A DNA stretch of 64,000 nt, taken from CBFDBF01 sp050287965 (GTDB taxonomy: Bacteria; Pseudomonadota; Gammaproteobacteria; Chromatiales; Chromatiaceae). Numbering within the stretch: the first letter of the stretch is position 1; each line of letters starts with the position of its first letter. Of this stretch, positions 8,858 to 17,547 are shown piece by piece. Below the pieces are notes generated by a model. That model searched no databases, was not told where the DNA came from, and saw only the letters and a program-made list of their open reading frames with translations. The translations under genes and the position numbers were made by a program. The stretch lies in contig JBNKCX010000005.1 of NCBI GenBank assembly GCA_050287965.1, positions 1 through 64,000 on the forward strand, read 5' to 3'.

Positions 8858-9457
8858 ATGAAATTCAAAATTGCCTTTGGTCTAACCGCGCTTGCGCTTG
8901 TCCTGGCCTCTCTGCAGGGCTGTACGCCCGCCGTCGTGGGAGGGGGGGCCGCGGTGGGAGCTTCGGTAGCCCATGATCGGCGTACCGCCGGTTCCACGAT
9001 TGAAGACCAGAATATTGAAATAAAAGCGTTGCACAGGAGGCTCCAGTACAAGGAACTGAGGGACGGAACAAATGTCAGCGCAACCAGTTACAACACAGTC
9101 GTACTGCTTACCGGACAGTCTGTTTCCGCGGATCTTCGTGATCGCTACGTCGATATGGTCAGAAAGATCGAGGGTGTGCGGAGGGTGGTTGATGAGATCG
9201 AGATCAGAGAGCCCACATCGCTAACGGAGAGAAGCGGTGACAGCTATCTGACCGCCAAGGTGAAGGTGCAATTGTTCGATATCAAGCTTCCCGAATTCGA
9301 TCCCACGCGGATCAAGGTGGTTACGGAGAGAAGTGTTGTTTATCTGATGGGGTTGGTGACACAGCAGGAAGCGGATGCGGTTGTGGAGAAGGTTCGCCAT
9401 ATCAGCGGTGTGCAGAAGGTTGTAAAGGTTTTTGAGTACGTCGACGGGAATGGTTGA
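8858..9457 (+). CDS. dolP: Outer-membrane BON-domain lipoprotein DolP (YraP-like)
   Basis: 199 aa. The lipoprotein signal has lipobox LQGC (Cys22), then a Gly/Ala-rich stretch (VVGGGAAVGASVAHDRRT). Two BON domains follow: about 45-120 (VVLLTGQSVSADLRDRY) and about 125-197 (SVVYLMGLVTQQEADAVVE). DolP maintains outer-membrane integrity in E. coli, localises to division sites and binds anionic phospholipid. The ribosome site GGAG precedes the ATG. In E. coli diaA lies between yraN and yraP; here only 71 bp separate yraN and this gene, so diaA is missing from the locus. The 3' end overlaps the next gene by 8 bp. Confidence 0.9.
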   Translation: MKFKIAFGLTALALVLASLQGCTPAVVGGGAAVGASVAHDRRTAGSTIEDQNIEIKALHRRLQYKELRDGTNVSATSYNTVVLLTGQSVSADLRDRYVDMVRKIEGVRRVVDEIEIREPTSLTERSGDSYLTAKVKVQLFDIKLPEFDPTRIKVVTERSVVYLMGLVTQQEADAVVEKVRHISGVQKVVKVFEYVDGNG

Positions 9458-10835
9458 ACTGCCTCCTCGGGTAGTCGCGGAACTGGCTGCGATTGTTGGT
9501 GGAGACGCGGTACGCACGGACCCCGCCGACTGTTTACCCTACGGGTACGATAACAGCCGTCGTCAGGCGACGCCGCAGGCGGTTGTGTTTGCCACGGAAC
9601 AGGGGCAGATTCGGGATGTGGTCCGGGTTTGTAACGGTAAGGGCATTAATCTCACCGTCAGGGGGCGCGGTACCGGCACCACCGGGGCTACCGTCCCCGA
9701 TCGTGGCGGGATCGTGCTCTCCCTGGAGCGGATGAGCCGTATTCTGGATATCGATCCGGCTAATCGCACGGCCCGGGTGGAGCCGGGGGTCACCAACCTG
9801 GAATTGCAACAGGCGCTGGAGAGATGCGGTTTTTTCTGGCCGCCCGATCCGACCAGTGCGGCGGTCTGTACTATCGGTGGAAACCTTGCCTACAATTCGG
9901 CGGGGCCGCGTGCCGTCAAATACGGGACCCCCCGGGAAAACACCCTCGGACTGCGGGCGGTCACCGGTGCCGGTGAGGAAATTAGAACCGGGGTTGCCAC
10001 CAGCAAGGGGGTGGTGGGGTATGACCTGACGCGACTTCTGATCGGTTCCGAGGGGACCCTCGCGGTGATAACCGAGGCGGTTCTCAAACTGACGCCTCTG
10101 GCGGAAGCGAAACAGACCCTGCGCGCCACCTATGGTGATATTCATGCTGCGGCTTTAGCGGTTTCCTCTATCATGGCCCAACCCGTGACCCCTTGCGCCC
10201 TTGAGTTCATGGACGGTGCGGCCCTTGACATGGTGCGTGATTTTTCCGGCCTGGAGCTGGATCCGAAGGTGGGTGCGTTGTTGATGATCGAGGTGGATGG
10301 ACCGGTCCACTGCCTGGCGGAATCGGTGGCCGCGGTGGAAGCCGCCGCGCGCAACGGCGGTCTGTTGGAGATCCATACCGCGACCACTGAACAGGAGATC
10401 GCGCGTCTCTGGGAGACGCGCAAGGCGCTTTCGCCGGCCTTACGCAACATTGCGCCGAAAAAGATAAACGAGGACGTGGTGGTCCCGGTTTCCCGTATCC
10501 CCGAATTGATCGGCGGGCTGGAAAGGCTCTCCGTCGATAAGGGGATACGCGTCGTCAATTTCGGACATGCCGGCAACGGAAATATCCATGTGAATCTGCT
10601 TGCCGATCCGGATAATCCGGACGAGATGGCGCGGGTCCGGGAATGTCTGGACGCGACCTTTGATCTGGTGCTGGGTCTTGGCGGTACCCTTTCCGGGGAG
10701 CACGGTATCGGCCTGGAGAAACGGGATTTCGTCGTGCGGGAGATTGACCCGGTAACATTACGCTTGATGAGGGATATCAAAAAGCAATTCGATCCGAATA
10801 ATATTCTGAACCCCGGAAAGGGGTTTCCAGAATAA
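9450..10835 (+). CDS. FAD-linked oxidase, GlcD / D-lactate dehydrogenase-like
   Basis: 461 aa from the ATG at 9450, which overlaps the dolP stop and suggests translational coupling; a TTG at 9432 is the alternative. The N-terminal FAD-binding PCMH domain shows VRGRGTGTTGATVPDRGGIV and DPTSAAVCTIGGNLAYNSAG, then RTGVATSKGVVGYDLTRLLI. The C-terminal FAD-oxidase domain ends GHAGNGNIHVNLL, GGTLSGEHGIGLEKRDFV and FDPNNILNPGKGFPE. These match glycolate oxidase subunit GlcD and D-2-hydroxyacid dehydrogenases. No GlcE/GlcF partner is present, so a stand-alone D-lactate or 2-hydroxyacid dehydrogenase is more likely than a glycolate oxidase complex. The substrate is unproven. Confidence 0.88.
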   Translation: MVELPPRVVAELAAIVGGDAVRTDPADCLPYGYDNSRRQATPQAVVFATEQGQIRDVVRVCNGKGINLTVRGRGTGTTGATVPDRGGIVLSLERMSRILDIDPANRTARVEPGVTNLELQQALERCGFFWPPDPTSAAVCTIGGNLAYNSAGPRAVKYGTPRENTLGLRAVTGAGEEIRTGVATSKGVVGYDLTRLLIGSEGTLAVITEAVLKLTPLAEAKQTLRATYGDIHAAALAVSSIMAQPVTPCALEFMDGAALDMVRDFSGLELDPKVGALLMIEVDGPVHCLAESVAAVEAAARNGGLLEIHTATTEQEIARLWETRKALSPALRNIAPKKINEDVVVPVSRIPELIGGLERLSVDKGIRVVNFGHAGNGNIHVNLLADPDNPDEMARVRECLDATFDLVLGLGGTLSGEHGIGLEKRDFVVREIDPVTLRLMRDIKKQFDPNNILNPGKGFPE

Positions 10836-10867
10836 CCTCGATACCTGGAGAGTTCCGAGATTTGTCA

Positions 10868-10895
10868 TTCTCTTTTCGCGGATTTCTCCTACAAT
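10868..10895 (+). promoter_or_regulatory. Candidate promoter for the DUF2934 gene
   Basis: TTCTCT (10868-10873), a 16-bp spacer and TACAAT (10890-10895) lie about 48 bp ahead of the start codon. Only the -10 element is strong. Confidence 0.3.
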
Positions 10896-10942
10896 CAAAT
10901 CTACTATTCAGTACTGCAGGGAAATCTACTAAGGAGAAGATC

Positions 10943-11221
10943 ATGAAATCCAAGGAGTCAACTGGAAGCAAGGAGCAGCCGAAGTCGGCAAGGAAAACAG
11001 TGGTAAAAAAGAAACCAGCGAAAAAGGCAGTGGCAAAAAAAGCCGCCGTAAAGAAGAATGCGGCGGCGAAGAAGCCGAAAATCACCCCCCGCCAGCGTTA
11101 TGAAATGATTGCCACCATGGCCTATTATCGGGCGGAACACCGCAACTTCGAGCCGGGTTACGAGCAGGAGGACTGGTACGAAAGCGAACAGATGGTCGAT
11201 AAGATGCTGAAAGCCAAATAG
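10943..11221 (+). CDS. Small lysine-rich protein with a DUF2934 domain
   Basis: 92 aa from the ATG preceded by AAGGAGA (a longer frame from 10862 would bypass this site). Residues about 15-48 are histone H1-like: Lys/Ala/Pro repeats such as KKPAKKAVAKKAAVKK. The C-terminal half (ITPRQRYEMIATMAYYRAE, then EPGYEQEDWYESEQMVDKML) matches the DUF2934 pattern. Proteins of this type are suspected to bind DNA or associate with the nucleoid through the basic tail, but no function is established. It is transcribed toward the convergent sodB, and 59 GC-rich bases separate them. Confidence 0.8.
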   Translation: MKSKESTGSKEQPKSARKTVVKKKPAKKAVAKKAAVKKNAAAKKPKITPRQRYEMIATMAYYRAEHRNFEPGYEQEDWYESEQMVDKMLKAK

Positions 11222-11280
11222 ATACCCCTCGGGGCGCGTCGGCCGGCGGCCGCTGTGCCCCGGGGAAGTTTCCCTGCGGA

Positions 11281-11862
11281 TTATCCGCTGAAGTTATCTG
11301 CCACGAATTCCCAGTTCACGATGTTCCATATCTCTTCCAGATATTTGGGCCGGGCATTCCGATAGTCGATGTAGTAGGCGTGTTCCCATACATCCACCGT
11401 GAGCAGCGGTGTCAGTCCCTCGGTCATGGGGTTGGCGGCGTTGGAGGTATTGACGATCTCGAGCTTTCCCTCGCCGTTCTTCACCAGCCAGGTCCAGCCG
11501 GAGCCGAAATTGGTTGCCGCCGAGTTGGCAAACTGCTTCCTGAATTCATCGAATGAACCGAAGGCCGCGTTGATGGCCCCGGCGAGCGGACCGCCCGGTT
11601 CGCCGCCTCCCTGAGGGGAGAGGCAATTCCAGTAGAAACTGTGGTTCCAGATTTGGGCCGCGTTATTGAATATGCCGCCGGAGGATTTCTTCACGATCTC
11701 TTCCAACGCGGCGTTTTCGAATTCCGTTCCCGCTATGAGGTTGTTCAGATTTGTCACATAGGTCTGATGGTGTTTTCCGTAGTGATATTCGATGGTCTCC
11801 CGGGAGATGGTGGGTTCCAGTGCGTCCTGTTGGTACGGCAGGGGGGGTAGTTCATGTGCCAT
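11281..11862 (-). CDS. sodB: Superoxide dismutase, iron type
   Basis: 193 aa cytoplasmic enzyme that converts superoxide to H2O2 and O2. The four metal ligands are in place: His27, His74, Asp157 and His161 (DVWEHAYYIDYRNARPKYL). The Gln70 in AAQIWNHSFYW marks the Fe-type enzyme, and the length equals E. coli SodB. The start is supported by GGAGGAG 7 bases upstream. It is divergent from hyuB. No Fur or other operator was recognised in the short gap. Confidence 0.97.
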   Translation of the reverse strand: MAHELPPLPYQQDALEPTISRETIEYHYGKHHQTYVTNLNNLIAGTEFENAALEEIVKKSSGGIFNNAAQIWNHSFYWNCLSPQGGGEPGGPLAGAINAAFGSFDEFRKQFANSAATNFGSGWTWLVKNGEGKLEIVNTSNAANPMTEGLTPLLTVDVWEHAYYIDYRNARPKYLEEIWNIVNWEFVADNFSG

Positions 11863-11989
11863 TGCGTGCTCCTCCGTTAAGCGTACGTGAAATGGGTTGT
11901 GGTTAATCTATGGGCCGGGACTCGGAAATACAAGGTCAAACCGTTTTTGTGCCACAATCGGGTGCGGGAAACGGTATCAGGAGTGCGGA

Positions 11990-13528
11990 GTGAATCCTGT
12001 CGAATTGAGCATCTTCTCCAGTCGGCTGGAGGCGATTTGTGACGAGATGGGCGCGGTGCTGCGCAACGCCGCCTTTTCTCCCAATATTCGCGATCGCCTT
12101 GATTACTCCTGTGCCGTTTTTGATGCCGATGGGGAACTGTGTGCCCAGGCCGCCCATATCCCCGTACACCTGGGGAGCATGGCCTTTGCCATGCGGGATA
12201 TCGTCTCCGGAACGGCATGGCGTCGGGGGGATATGGTTATCCTCAACGACCCCTTTCTCGGGGGAACTCATCTGCCGGATGTAACCCTTATCGCCCCGGT
12301 TTTTCTGGAAAGCCGACTGGCGGGCTTCGTTGCCAATCGCGCACATCATGCGGATATCGGCGCCCGCAGTCCGGGATCAATGCCCATCTCAACCAGCCTG
12401 GAAGAGGAGGGGCTGGTTATAGAACCCTCTTATCTGCTGCGGGAAGGGCGCATCGACGCCGCTCTGTTGCAGCGGATTGTGGGAAGTGCCCGTAACCGGA
12501 AAGAGTCCCACGGGGATATCGCCGCGCAGATCAGCGCCAACCGGATCGGACTGTTGCGAATGAGGGGTCTGGTGAGCCTTCAGGGTCCGGACGGCTTCCA
12601 ATCGGCACTTCGCGCCCTGAACGCCTATGGTGAACAGTTGGCCATGGAGGCCCTGAAATCCATTCCGGACGGTGTATACCGTTTCGAGGATGTGATGGAT
12701 GACGATGGAGCCGGGAATTGCGATATCCCTATCCGTACCGGTATCGCGGTATCCGGCGGACGGGTCAGGGTGGATTTTTCCGGTACGGCGGACCAGGTAC
12801 CGGGTAATGTAAACTGTCCCTTGTCCGTCGCCGCGGCCGCCGTGTATTACGTGTTTCGCTGCCTTATGCCGCATTTCACCCCGGCCTGTGCCGGGGTCTT
12901 CCGGTCGATTGATATTCATGCTCCTGAGGGCAGCCTCCTCAACGCGCGTCGCCCGGCGGCCGTCGCCGCCGGCAATGTGGAGACCAGCACTCGCGTCGTG
13001 GACACGGTCATGGGTGCGCTGGCTCAGGCGCTGCCGGAGGAGATCCCGGCGGCAAGCCACGGAAGCATGAACAATCTGGCCATGGGAAGCGACGGTGAAA
13101 CAGGAGCGTGGGACTATTACGAAACCGTCGGCGGCGGCATGGGGGCCGGGCCTCGGGGCGGCGGGCACAGCGGCGTACAGACCCATATGACCAATACCCG
13201 CAATACGCCTATTGAGGTGTTGGAAAGCCGTTTCCCGCTCCGGGTGACCCGTTACTCCCTGCGGCGCGGGTCCGGCGGGGAGGGGACGCGTCCCGGCGGG
13301 GACGGTCTGATCCGGGAGTTCGAGTTTCTCTCTCCGACCCGGCTCTCCCTGCTTACGGAACGCCGCCGTCATCAACCCTGGGGGCTGGCAGGCGGCGCCG
13401 CGGGTCAGGCGGGTATCAATCTCCTGAACGGCAAGCCGCTACCCTCCAAGGTCGACTGCGAGGTGGGGCCGGGTGACAGACTGGTAATCGAGACCGCGGG
13501 CGGTGGTGGTTGGGGAAAAGTGGAGTAA
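11990..13528 (+). CDS. Hydantoinase B / 5-oxoprolinase subunit B family protein (HyuB), orphan
   Basis: 512 aa from the GTG at 11990, which has AGGAG 6 bases upstream; the open frame continues 31 codons further up without a good site. Family features are LEAICDEMGAVLRNAAFSPNIRDRLDYSCAVFD at the N-terminus, HIPVHLGSM, NDPFLGGTHLPDVT, NRAHHADIG and GGGMGAGPRGGGHSGVQTHM near the C-terminus. HyuB normally works with HyuA in ATP-dependent cleavage of hydantoins or 5-oxoproline. No HyuA gene lies on either side, so either the partner is elsewhere or this form acts alone. It is 34 bp ahead of the NAGGN amidotransferase gene and probably co-transcribed with it. Confidence 0.88.
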   Translation: MNPVELSIFSSRLEAICDEMGAVLRNAAFSPNIRDRLDYSCAVFDADGELCAQAAHIPVHLGSMAFAMRDIVSGTAWRRGDMVILNDPFLGGTHLPDVTLIAPVFLESRLAGFVANRAHHADIGARSPGSMPISTSLEEEGLVIEPSYLLREGRIDAALLQRIVGSARNRKESHGDIAAQISANRIGLLRMRGLVSLQGPDGFQSALRALNAYGEQLAMEALKSIPDGVYRFEDVMDDDGAGNCDIPIRTGIAVSGGRVRVDFSGTADQVPGNVNCPLSVAAAAVYYVFRCLMPHFTPACAGVFRSIDIHAPEGSLLNARRPAAVAAGNVETSTRVVDTVMGALAQALPEEIPAASHGSMNNLAMGSDGETGAWDYYETVGGGMGAGPRGGGHSGVQTHMTNTRNTPIEVLESRFPLRVTRYSLRRGSGGEGTRPGGDGLIREFEFLSPTRLSLLTERRRHQPWGLAGGAAGQAGINLLNGKPLPSKVDCEVGPGDRLVIETAGGGGWGKVE

Positions 13529-13562
13529 AGCCGGAAGGCTATCCGGGTAGACTGAAAATACT

Positions 13563-15338
13563 ATGTGCGGAATCTGCGGTGAATTGACATTGAACGGCAC
13601 GGCCTCCGATCTGGCCGCGGTTTCCCGCATGGTGGAAAAACTGGAGCGGCGCGGACCGGATCACGGCGGTAGTTTCAGTGACGGCCCCCTTGCCTTCGGC
13701 CACCGGCGCCTGGCGATTATCGACCTTAGCGAACACGCCAATCAGCCGATGGTCGACCAGGAATTGGGCCTGGCTCTGGTCTTCAACGGAACCATCTATA
13801 ACTACCGGGAGTTACGCAAGGAGCTGCAGACCCGGGGTTATCATTTCTTTTCCGATGGTGACAGCGAGGTCATTCTCAAGGCGTGGCACGCCTGGGGTGA
13901 GTCCTGTGTGGAACGCCTGCATGGGATGTTCGCCTTCGCCATATGGGACGAAACCGAAAAACGGTTGTTCCTGGCACGGGACCGTTTGGGGATCAAACCC
14001 CTTTACTATACGGTCGACCGGGAGCGTTTTCGTTTTGCCTCTTCCACTCAGGCGTTGCTGGCTACCGGGGGTGTGGACACCAGTATAGATCCGGTTGCGC
14101 TTCACCATCTGTTTACGCTGCATGCGGTAATTCCTGCGCCCCAGACCATCCTGCGGGGGGTGCGCAAGTTGGCCCCGGGGCACTGGATGATGGTCGATTC
14201 CAAAGGCGATATGCAGGAACGGCGCTACTGGAGTTTCCCCGCCATCCGTCCCGAGAAACCGCTGAACGACGATGAATGGCTGGATGCCATCCATGAAGAG
14301 CTGCGGGCCGCCGTTCGCAGACGTAACGAGATCGCCGATGTTCCGGTGGGGGTTCTGCTTTCCGGAGGACTCGATTCCAGCCTGCTGGTGGCCCTGTTGG
14401 CGGAAACGGGGATTGCCGATTTACGCACTTTCTCTGTGGGTTTTGAGAGTCAGCCCGAGGAGCAGGGGGACGAGTTCCAGTATTCGGATCAGGTAGCGGC
14501 CCGCTACGCCACCCGCCACAGAAAATTTCGCATTCCCAACGACGAAGTCCTGCGGCGGTTGCCGGAGGCGGTGGAAAACATGGCGGAGCCGATGTTCGGA
14601 CAGGATGCCGTCGCCTTCTATCTGCTCGCGGAACAGGTCTCCAAAGAGATCAAGGTGGTGCAGTCCGGGCAGGGCGCGGACGAGGTGTTCGCCGGCTATT
14701 TCTGGTATCCACGCATGCTGGCGGAATCACAGGGGACGCCGCAGGAACGTTTCGCCAGACACTACTTTGACCGGGACCATGAAGAGTTTCTTCGCATGGT
14801 GACCCCCGCGTTCCGGGGAGAGGACTACACCTCCGCAAAGGTCAGCGGGCTATTGGCGGAACCGGATGCCGAGACCTTCATGGATGCCGTTCTGCATATG
14901 GATGTCACCACCCTGATAGTGGATGATCCGGTCAAGCGGGTGGATAACATGACCATGGCCTGGGGTCTGGAGGCCCGCGTTCCCTTTCTTGATCACCGGC
15001 TGGTGGAACTGGCGGCGCGCTGTCCGCCGGAGTTCAAGTTGCGTGAAGGGGGTAAGTACCCGCTTAAGGCATTGGCCCGTGGATTGCTTCCGGATGCCGT
15101 TATCGATCGTCCCAAGGGCTATTTCCCAATGCCGGCTCTTAAATATGTGCGGGGTGATTTTTTTCATTTCATGCGCGATATCCTGTATTCACAGACATGC
15201 CGGGATCGGGGTCTATTTGATCGGGCCTACGTCGAGCTGCTGCTCTCCGCGCCGGAGATGCACCTTACCCGGCTCCAGGGCAGCAAGCTCTGGCATCTTG
15301 CGTTGCTGGAGCTGTGGCTGCAGCTCAACGTGGATTAA
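13563..15338 (+). CDS. N-acetylglutaminylglutamine amidotransferase (asparagine synthetase family)
   Basis: 591 aa. Cys2 (MCGICGE) is the class II glutaminase nucleophile. Residues up to about 210 form the glutamine amidotransferase domain (RRGPDHGG, LVFNGTIYNYRELR, GDSEVILKAWHAWGE). The second half is the ATP-pyrophosphatase domain (VLLSGGLDSSLLVALL, SGQGADEVFAGYFW). Phrases such as GGVDTSIDPVALHHL, VIPAPQTILRGVRKL and LEARVPFLDHRLVELA match the branch that makes N-acetylglutaminylglutamine amide, a dipeptide osmolyte of some halotolerant bacteria, rather than housekeeping AsnB. The usual partner (the GNAT/ATP-grasp NAGGN synthase) is not next to it, so the assignment rests on sequence resemblance. 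It lies 34 bp after hyuB. Confidence 0.82.
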   Translation: MCGICGELTLNGTASDLAAVSRMVEKLERRGPDHGGSFSDGPLAFGHRRLAIIDLSEHANQPMVDQELGLALVFNGTIYNYRELRKELQTRGYHFFSDGDSEVILKAWHAWGESCVERLHGMFAFAIWDETEKRLFLARDRLGIKPLYYTVDRERFRFASSTQALLATGGVDTSIDPVALHHLFTLHAVIPAPQTILRGVRKLAPGHWMMVDSKGDMQERRYWSFPAIRPEKPLNDDEWLDAIHEELRAAVRRRNEIADVPVGVLLSGGLDSSLLVALLAETGIADLRTFSVGFESQPEEQGDEFQYSDQVAARYATRHRKFRIPNDEVLRRLPEAVENMAEPMFGQDAVAFYLLAEQVSKEIKVVQSGQGADEVFAGYFWYPRMLAESQGTPQERFARHYFDRDHEEFLRMVTPAFRGEDYTSAKVSGLLAEPDAETFMDAVLHMDVTTLIVDDPVKRVDNMTMAWGLEARVPFLDHRLVELAARCPPEFKLREGGKYPLKALARGLLPDAVIDRPKGYFPMPALKYVRGDFFHFMRDILYSQTCRDRGLFDRAYVELLLSAPEMHLTRLQGSKLWHLALLELWLQLNVD

Positions 15339-15374
15339 TACCCAGTCCTACGTCTGTAAAGCCCGCATATTCAG

Positions 15375-15530
15375 CGCAGAGAACGCAAAGGCGCTAAGGC
15401 GCAAAGTTTTCTCGAACGGATTTTCATGGAGCCTATGGCATAATCCCGCTGCGGTGTCGGTGCAGGGCAAATAGTGAGATGGTTTTAACAACTCAGCGTC
15501 TCTGCGCCTTTGCGAACTTTGCGTTTGTTA
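15375..15530. repeat. Palindromic 'CGCAAAG' element, copy 1
   Basis: The left arm 15375-15410 carries ACGCAAAGGCGC and GGCGCAAAG. The right arm 15492-15530 reads the inverse (GCGCCTTTGCG, ACTTTGCGTTT). About 80 bp of unrelated sequence separates them. The element fills most of the gap between the convergent NAGGN amidotransferase and rnt genes. Related copies lie at 42096, 43594 and 53396. No coding is inferred. Confidence 0.8.
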
Positions 15531-15571
15531 CTCGATGGTTAAATGGGAAGGCGATTCTGTCGGGCTTTGTC

Positions 15572-16222
15572 TCACTCCGCCGGGTTCGCCGTCCAGGGAA
15601 GGTCGGGGCAATACTGTTGCCAGCGATTTACGATGGCGCAGAACAGCTCGGCCGTTTTTTCAGCGTCATACACGGCGGAGTGCGCCTCGCCGCTGTTCCA
15701 TTCGAGATTCGCGGCCTGGACGCTCCGTGACAGGACTGTCTGACCGAACGCGAGTCCGGCCAGGGTAACGGTATCGAAAGTGCTGAAAGGATGGAAGGGA
15801 TTGCGTTTGTAATCGGTCCTTTCGACTGCGGCATTGATGAATCCCAGATCGAAAAAGGCATTATGGCCAACCAATATGGCCCGCTTGCAGCCGCTCTCCT
15901 TCATGGCGTGGCGTATGGGTTGGGAGATCTTTTTTAATGCCTCTTTTTCCGGCAGCGCCATACGGAACGGATGATGGGGATCGATACCGTTAAACGCGAG
16001 CGCCTTGGGATCCATGTTGGCGCCTGGAAAGGGTTCCACATGGCAGGCATGACTTTCCGCCGGCAGCAGCAGGCCGTTTTCATCAATACGGATAATTACC
16101 GCTGCAATCTCCAGCAGAGCGTCTTTCCGGGCGTCGAAGCCGCCTGTCTCCACGTCAACAACCACCGGTAGAAAGCCACGGAAACGGTACGCCATGGCAG
16201 CGTTGTAGGTAATCTCATTCAT
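15572..16222 (-). CDS. rnt: Ribonuclease T
   Basis: 216 aa from the internal ATG at 16222, the E. coli length; an upstream in-frame extension is not conserved. This is a DEDD 3'-5' exoribonuclease that trims tRNA CCA ends and the 3' ends of 5S/23S rRNA, acting as a homodimer. The catalytic residues are visible: Asp23 and Glu25 in VVVDVETGGF, Asp in HNAFFDLGF, and His/Asp in AHSAVYDAEKT (DEDDh type). RNase T signatures HVEPFPGANMDPKALAFNGIDP and KRNPFHPFSTFDTVTLAGLA are present. No clear ribosome site is seen. Its 3' end is 42 bp from a palindromic repeat. Confidence 0.96.
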   Translation of the reverse strand: MNEITYNAAMAYRFRGFLPVVVDVETGGFDARKDALLEIAAVIIRIDENGLLLPAESHACHVEPFPGANMDPKALAFNGIDPHHPFRMALPEKEALKKISQPIRHAMKESGCKRAILVGHNAFFDLGFINAAVERTDYKRNPFHPFSTFDTVTLAGLAFGQTVLSRSVQAANLEWNSGEAHSAVYDAEKTAELFCAIVNRWQQYCPDLPWTANPAE

Positions 16223-16533
16223 AGGCTGACAGCATAAGGCACCGGAGGTTTTTTTTCGAATCCTGTGAATCGTGTGCCGCCCGGCTGACATATGGAGCTT
16301 TTGGATAGCTATGGTATCCGGCCTGCGCGCCATACCTTGCGATCATCGCCATTTGGACACAAACTCGCTCATAAGCGACTTAATCAGGGGTTCCATGGTC
16401 TATATCCATGCCGAAAAGGGGGGAAAGGAGTGGAGCCGGGAGCTCATCAGAAGCTCGCGAATCGTTTTTATGAATTTGCGACTATTTGCCGGTTGTTGCG
16501 TCCATTTGCGATCAGTTAAGGAGATTGGATGAC
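16223..16533. other. 311-bp intergenic region between rnt and the TraB/GumN gene
   Basis: This is the divergent gap that must hold both promoters, but I see no convincing -35/-10 pair, RNA gene or conserved small gene. Open frames here lack a ribosome site and resemble nothing known to me. A run of eight T at 16252-16259 and the hairpin-like AGCT segments near 16440-16455 are the only notable features. Confidence 0.4.
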
Positions 16534-17427
16534 ATGAGAATTCGGGTGAGGGGTCGTTTCTTTCTGGCGGGATGGGTCCTTTGTCTCTGGATGCTTCTGC
16601 CGCAGGAGGAAGCGATCGCGGAGATACCTTTTGGACAAGGGTTGCTCTTTCGGATAGAGAAGGGAAACGTCGCCCCCAGCTACCTTTTTGGGACCATACA
16701 TCTCGAAGATAAGCGTGTGGTAACGCTTCCGGAGCCCGTTCGTGACGCCTTTGATGAGTCCCGGCGGGTGGCGCTGGAAATGACCATTGAAGGCACCAAT
16801 GTGCTCAAGGTGGCGGCAGGGATGGTATATGCCGACGGCCGGGAACTGCGCGAGGTCCTCGGCGATGAACTCTATGGGCGAACGGTGGCGGCCGCGGAGA
16901 GCCGGGGGATACCGGAGGTGGCTCTACGTCATTACAAGCCCTGGTCAGTGATAACGATGCTCGTTGTTCCCCCTCCGAAAACCGGGCAATTTCTGGATCT
17001 TGTCCTCTTCCAGACGGCGCAAACCGCGGGCAAACAGGTTGTAGGGCTGGAGAGCGCCGAGGAGCAGTTGGCGGTATTTGACGGTATGCAGGAGAAAGAT
17101 CAGATAAGGATGTTGGAAGATACCCTAAACAATCTGGATCAGCTGCCGACAATGTTTGAGAGTATGCTGGATGCCTATCTGAAGAGGGATCTCTCCGGTC
17201 TGGTCGCTATCAATGAGACCTATCAGGAGGGTGGCGATCAGCAGCTTGCAAGGATGTTCCAGGAGCGGTTTGTGGATAACCGCAACCTGCGTATGGTTGA
17301 GCGTTTGCACCCGATACTGAGTGAAGGTGGAGTGTTCGTGGCGGTAGGGGCTCTGCATCTGCCGGGGGAAAAGGGTATCTTAAACCTTTTAAAACGTGCA
17401 GGTTATCATATAGAGGTTGTCTATTAA
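16534..17427 (+). CDS. TraB/GumN family protein (predicted periplasmic metalloprotease-like)
   Basis: 297 aa from the ATG at 16534 with AAGGAG 10 bases upstream. The N-terminus (RGRFFLAGWVLCLWMLL ... AIAEIPF) is a signal peptide or anchor. The two family GxxH-type motifs are present: YLFGTIHLEDKRV near residue 55 and FVAVGALHLPGEKGI near residue 275, with a conserved Glu in VALEMT and VVGLESAEEQ. The superfamily includes Tiki proteases and pheromone-shutdown TraB proteins, with His and Glu as proposed metal ligands. The bacterial role is not known. The gene is followed 120 bp later by mlaA. Confidence 0.88.
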   Translation: MRIRVRGRFFLAGWVLCLWMLLPQEEAIAEIPFGQGLLFRIEKGNVAPSYLFGTIHLEDKRVVTLPEPVRDAFDESRRVALEMTIEGTNVLKVAAGMVYADGRELREVLGDELYGRTVAAAESRGIPEVALRHYKPWSVITMLVVPPPKTGQFLDLVLFQTAQTAGKQVVGLESAEEQLAVFDGMQEKDQIRMLEDTLNNLDQLPTMFESMLDAYLKRDLSGLVAINETYQEGGDQQLARMFQERFVDNRNLRMVERLHPILSEGGVFVAVGALHLPGEKGILNLLKRAGYHIEVVY

Positions 17428-17547
17428 GGGAACGGTGTTACCGTGTGCTCGCTACCCAAATGTGCTAAATTTCGGTAGTAATAAATCGGGATGGGAAGCT
17501 GGCTATAGACAACGAACCGAAACGGATAGCGGACAGGATAATAAAGA

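Noticed and set aside
15479..15768. Open frames translating through the CGCAAAG repeats (for example around 15479-15768 and 43657-43820)
   Set aside because: They arise from the repeat's lack of stops; no ribosome sites, and copies read in different frames.
16272..16532. Possible small gene upstream of the TraB/GumN gene
   Set aside because: No ribosome site, no family resemblance, and it overlaps the better-supported start at 16534.
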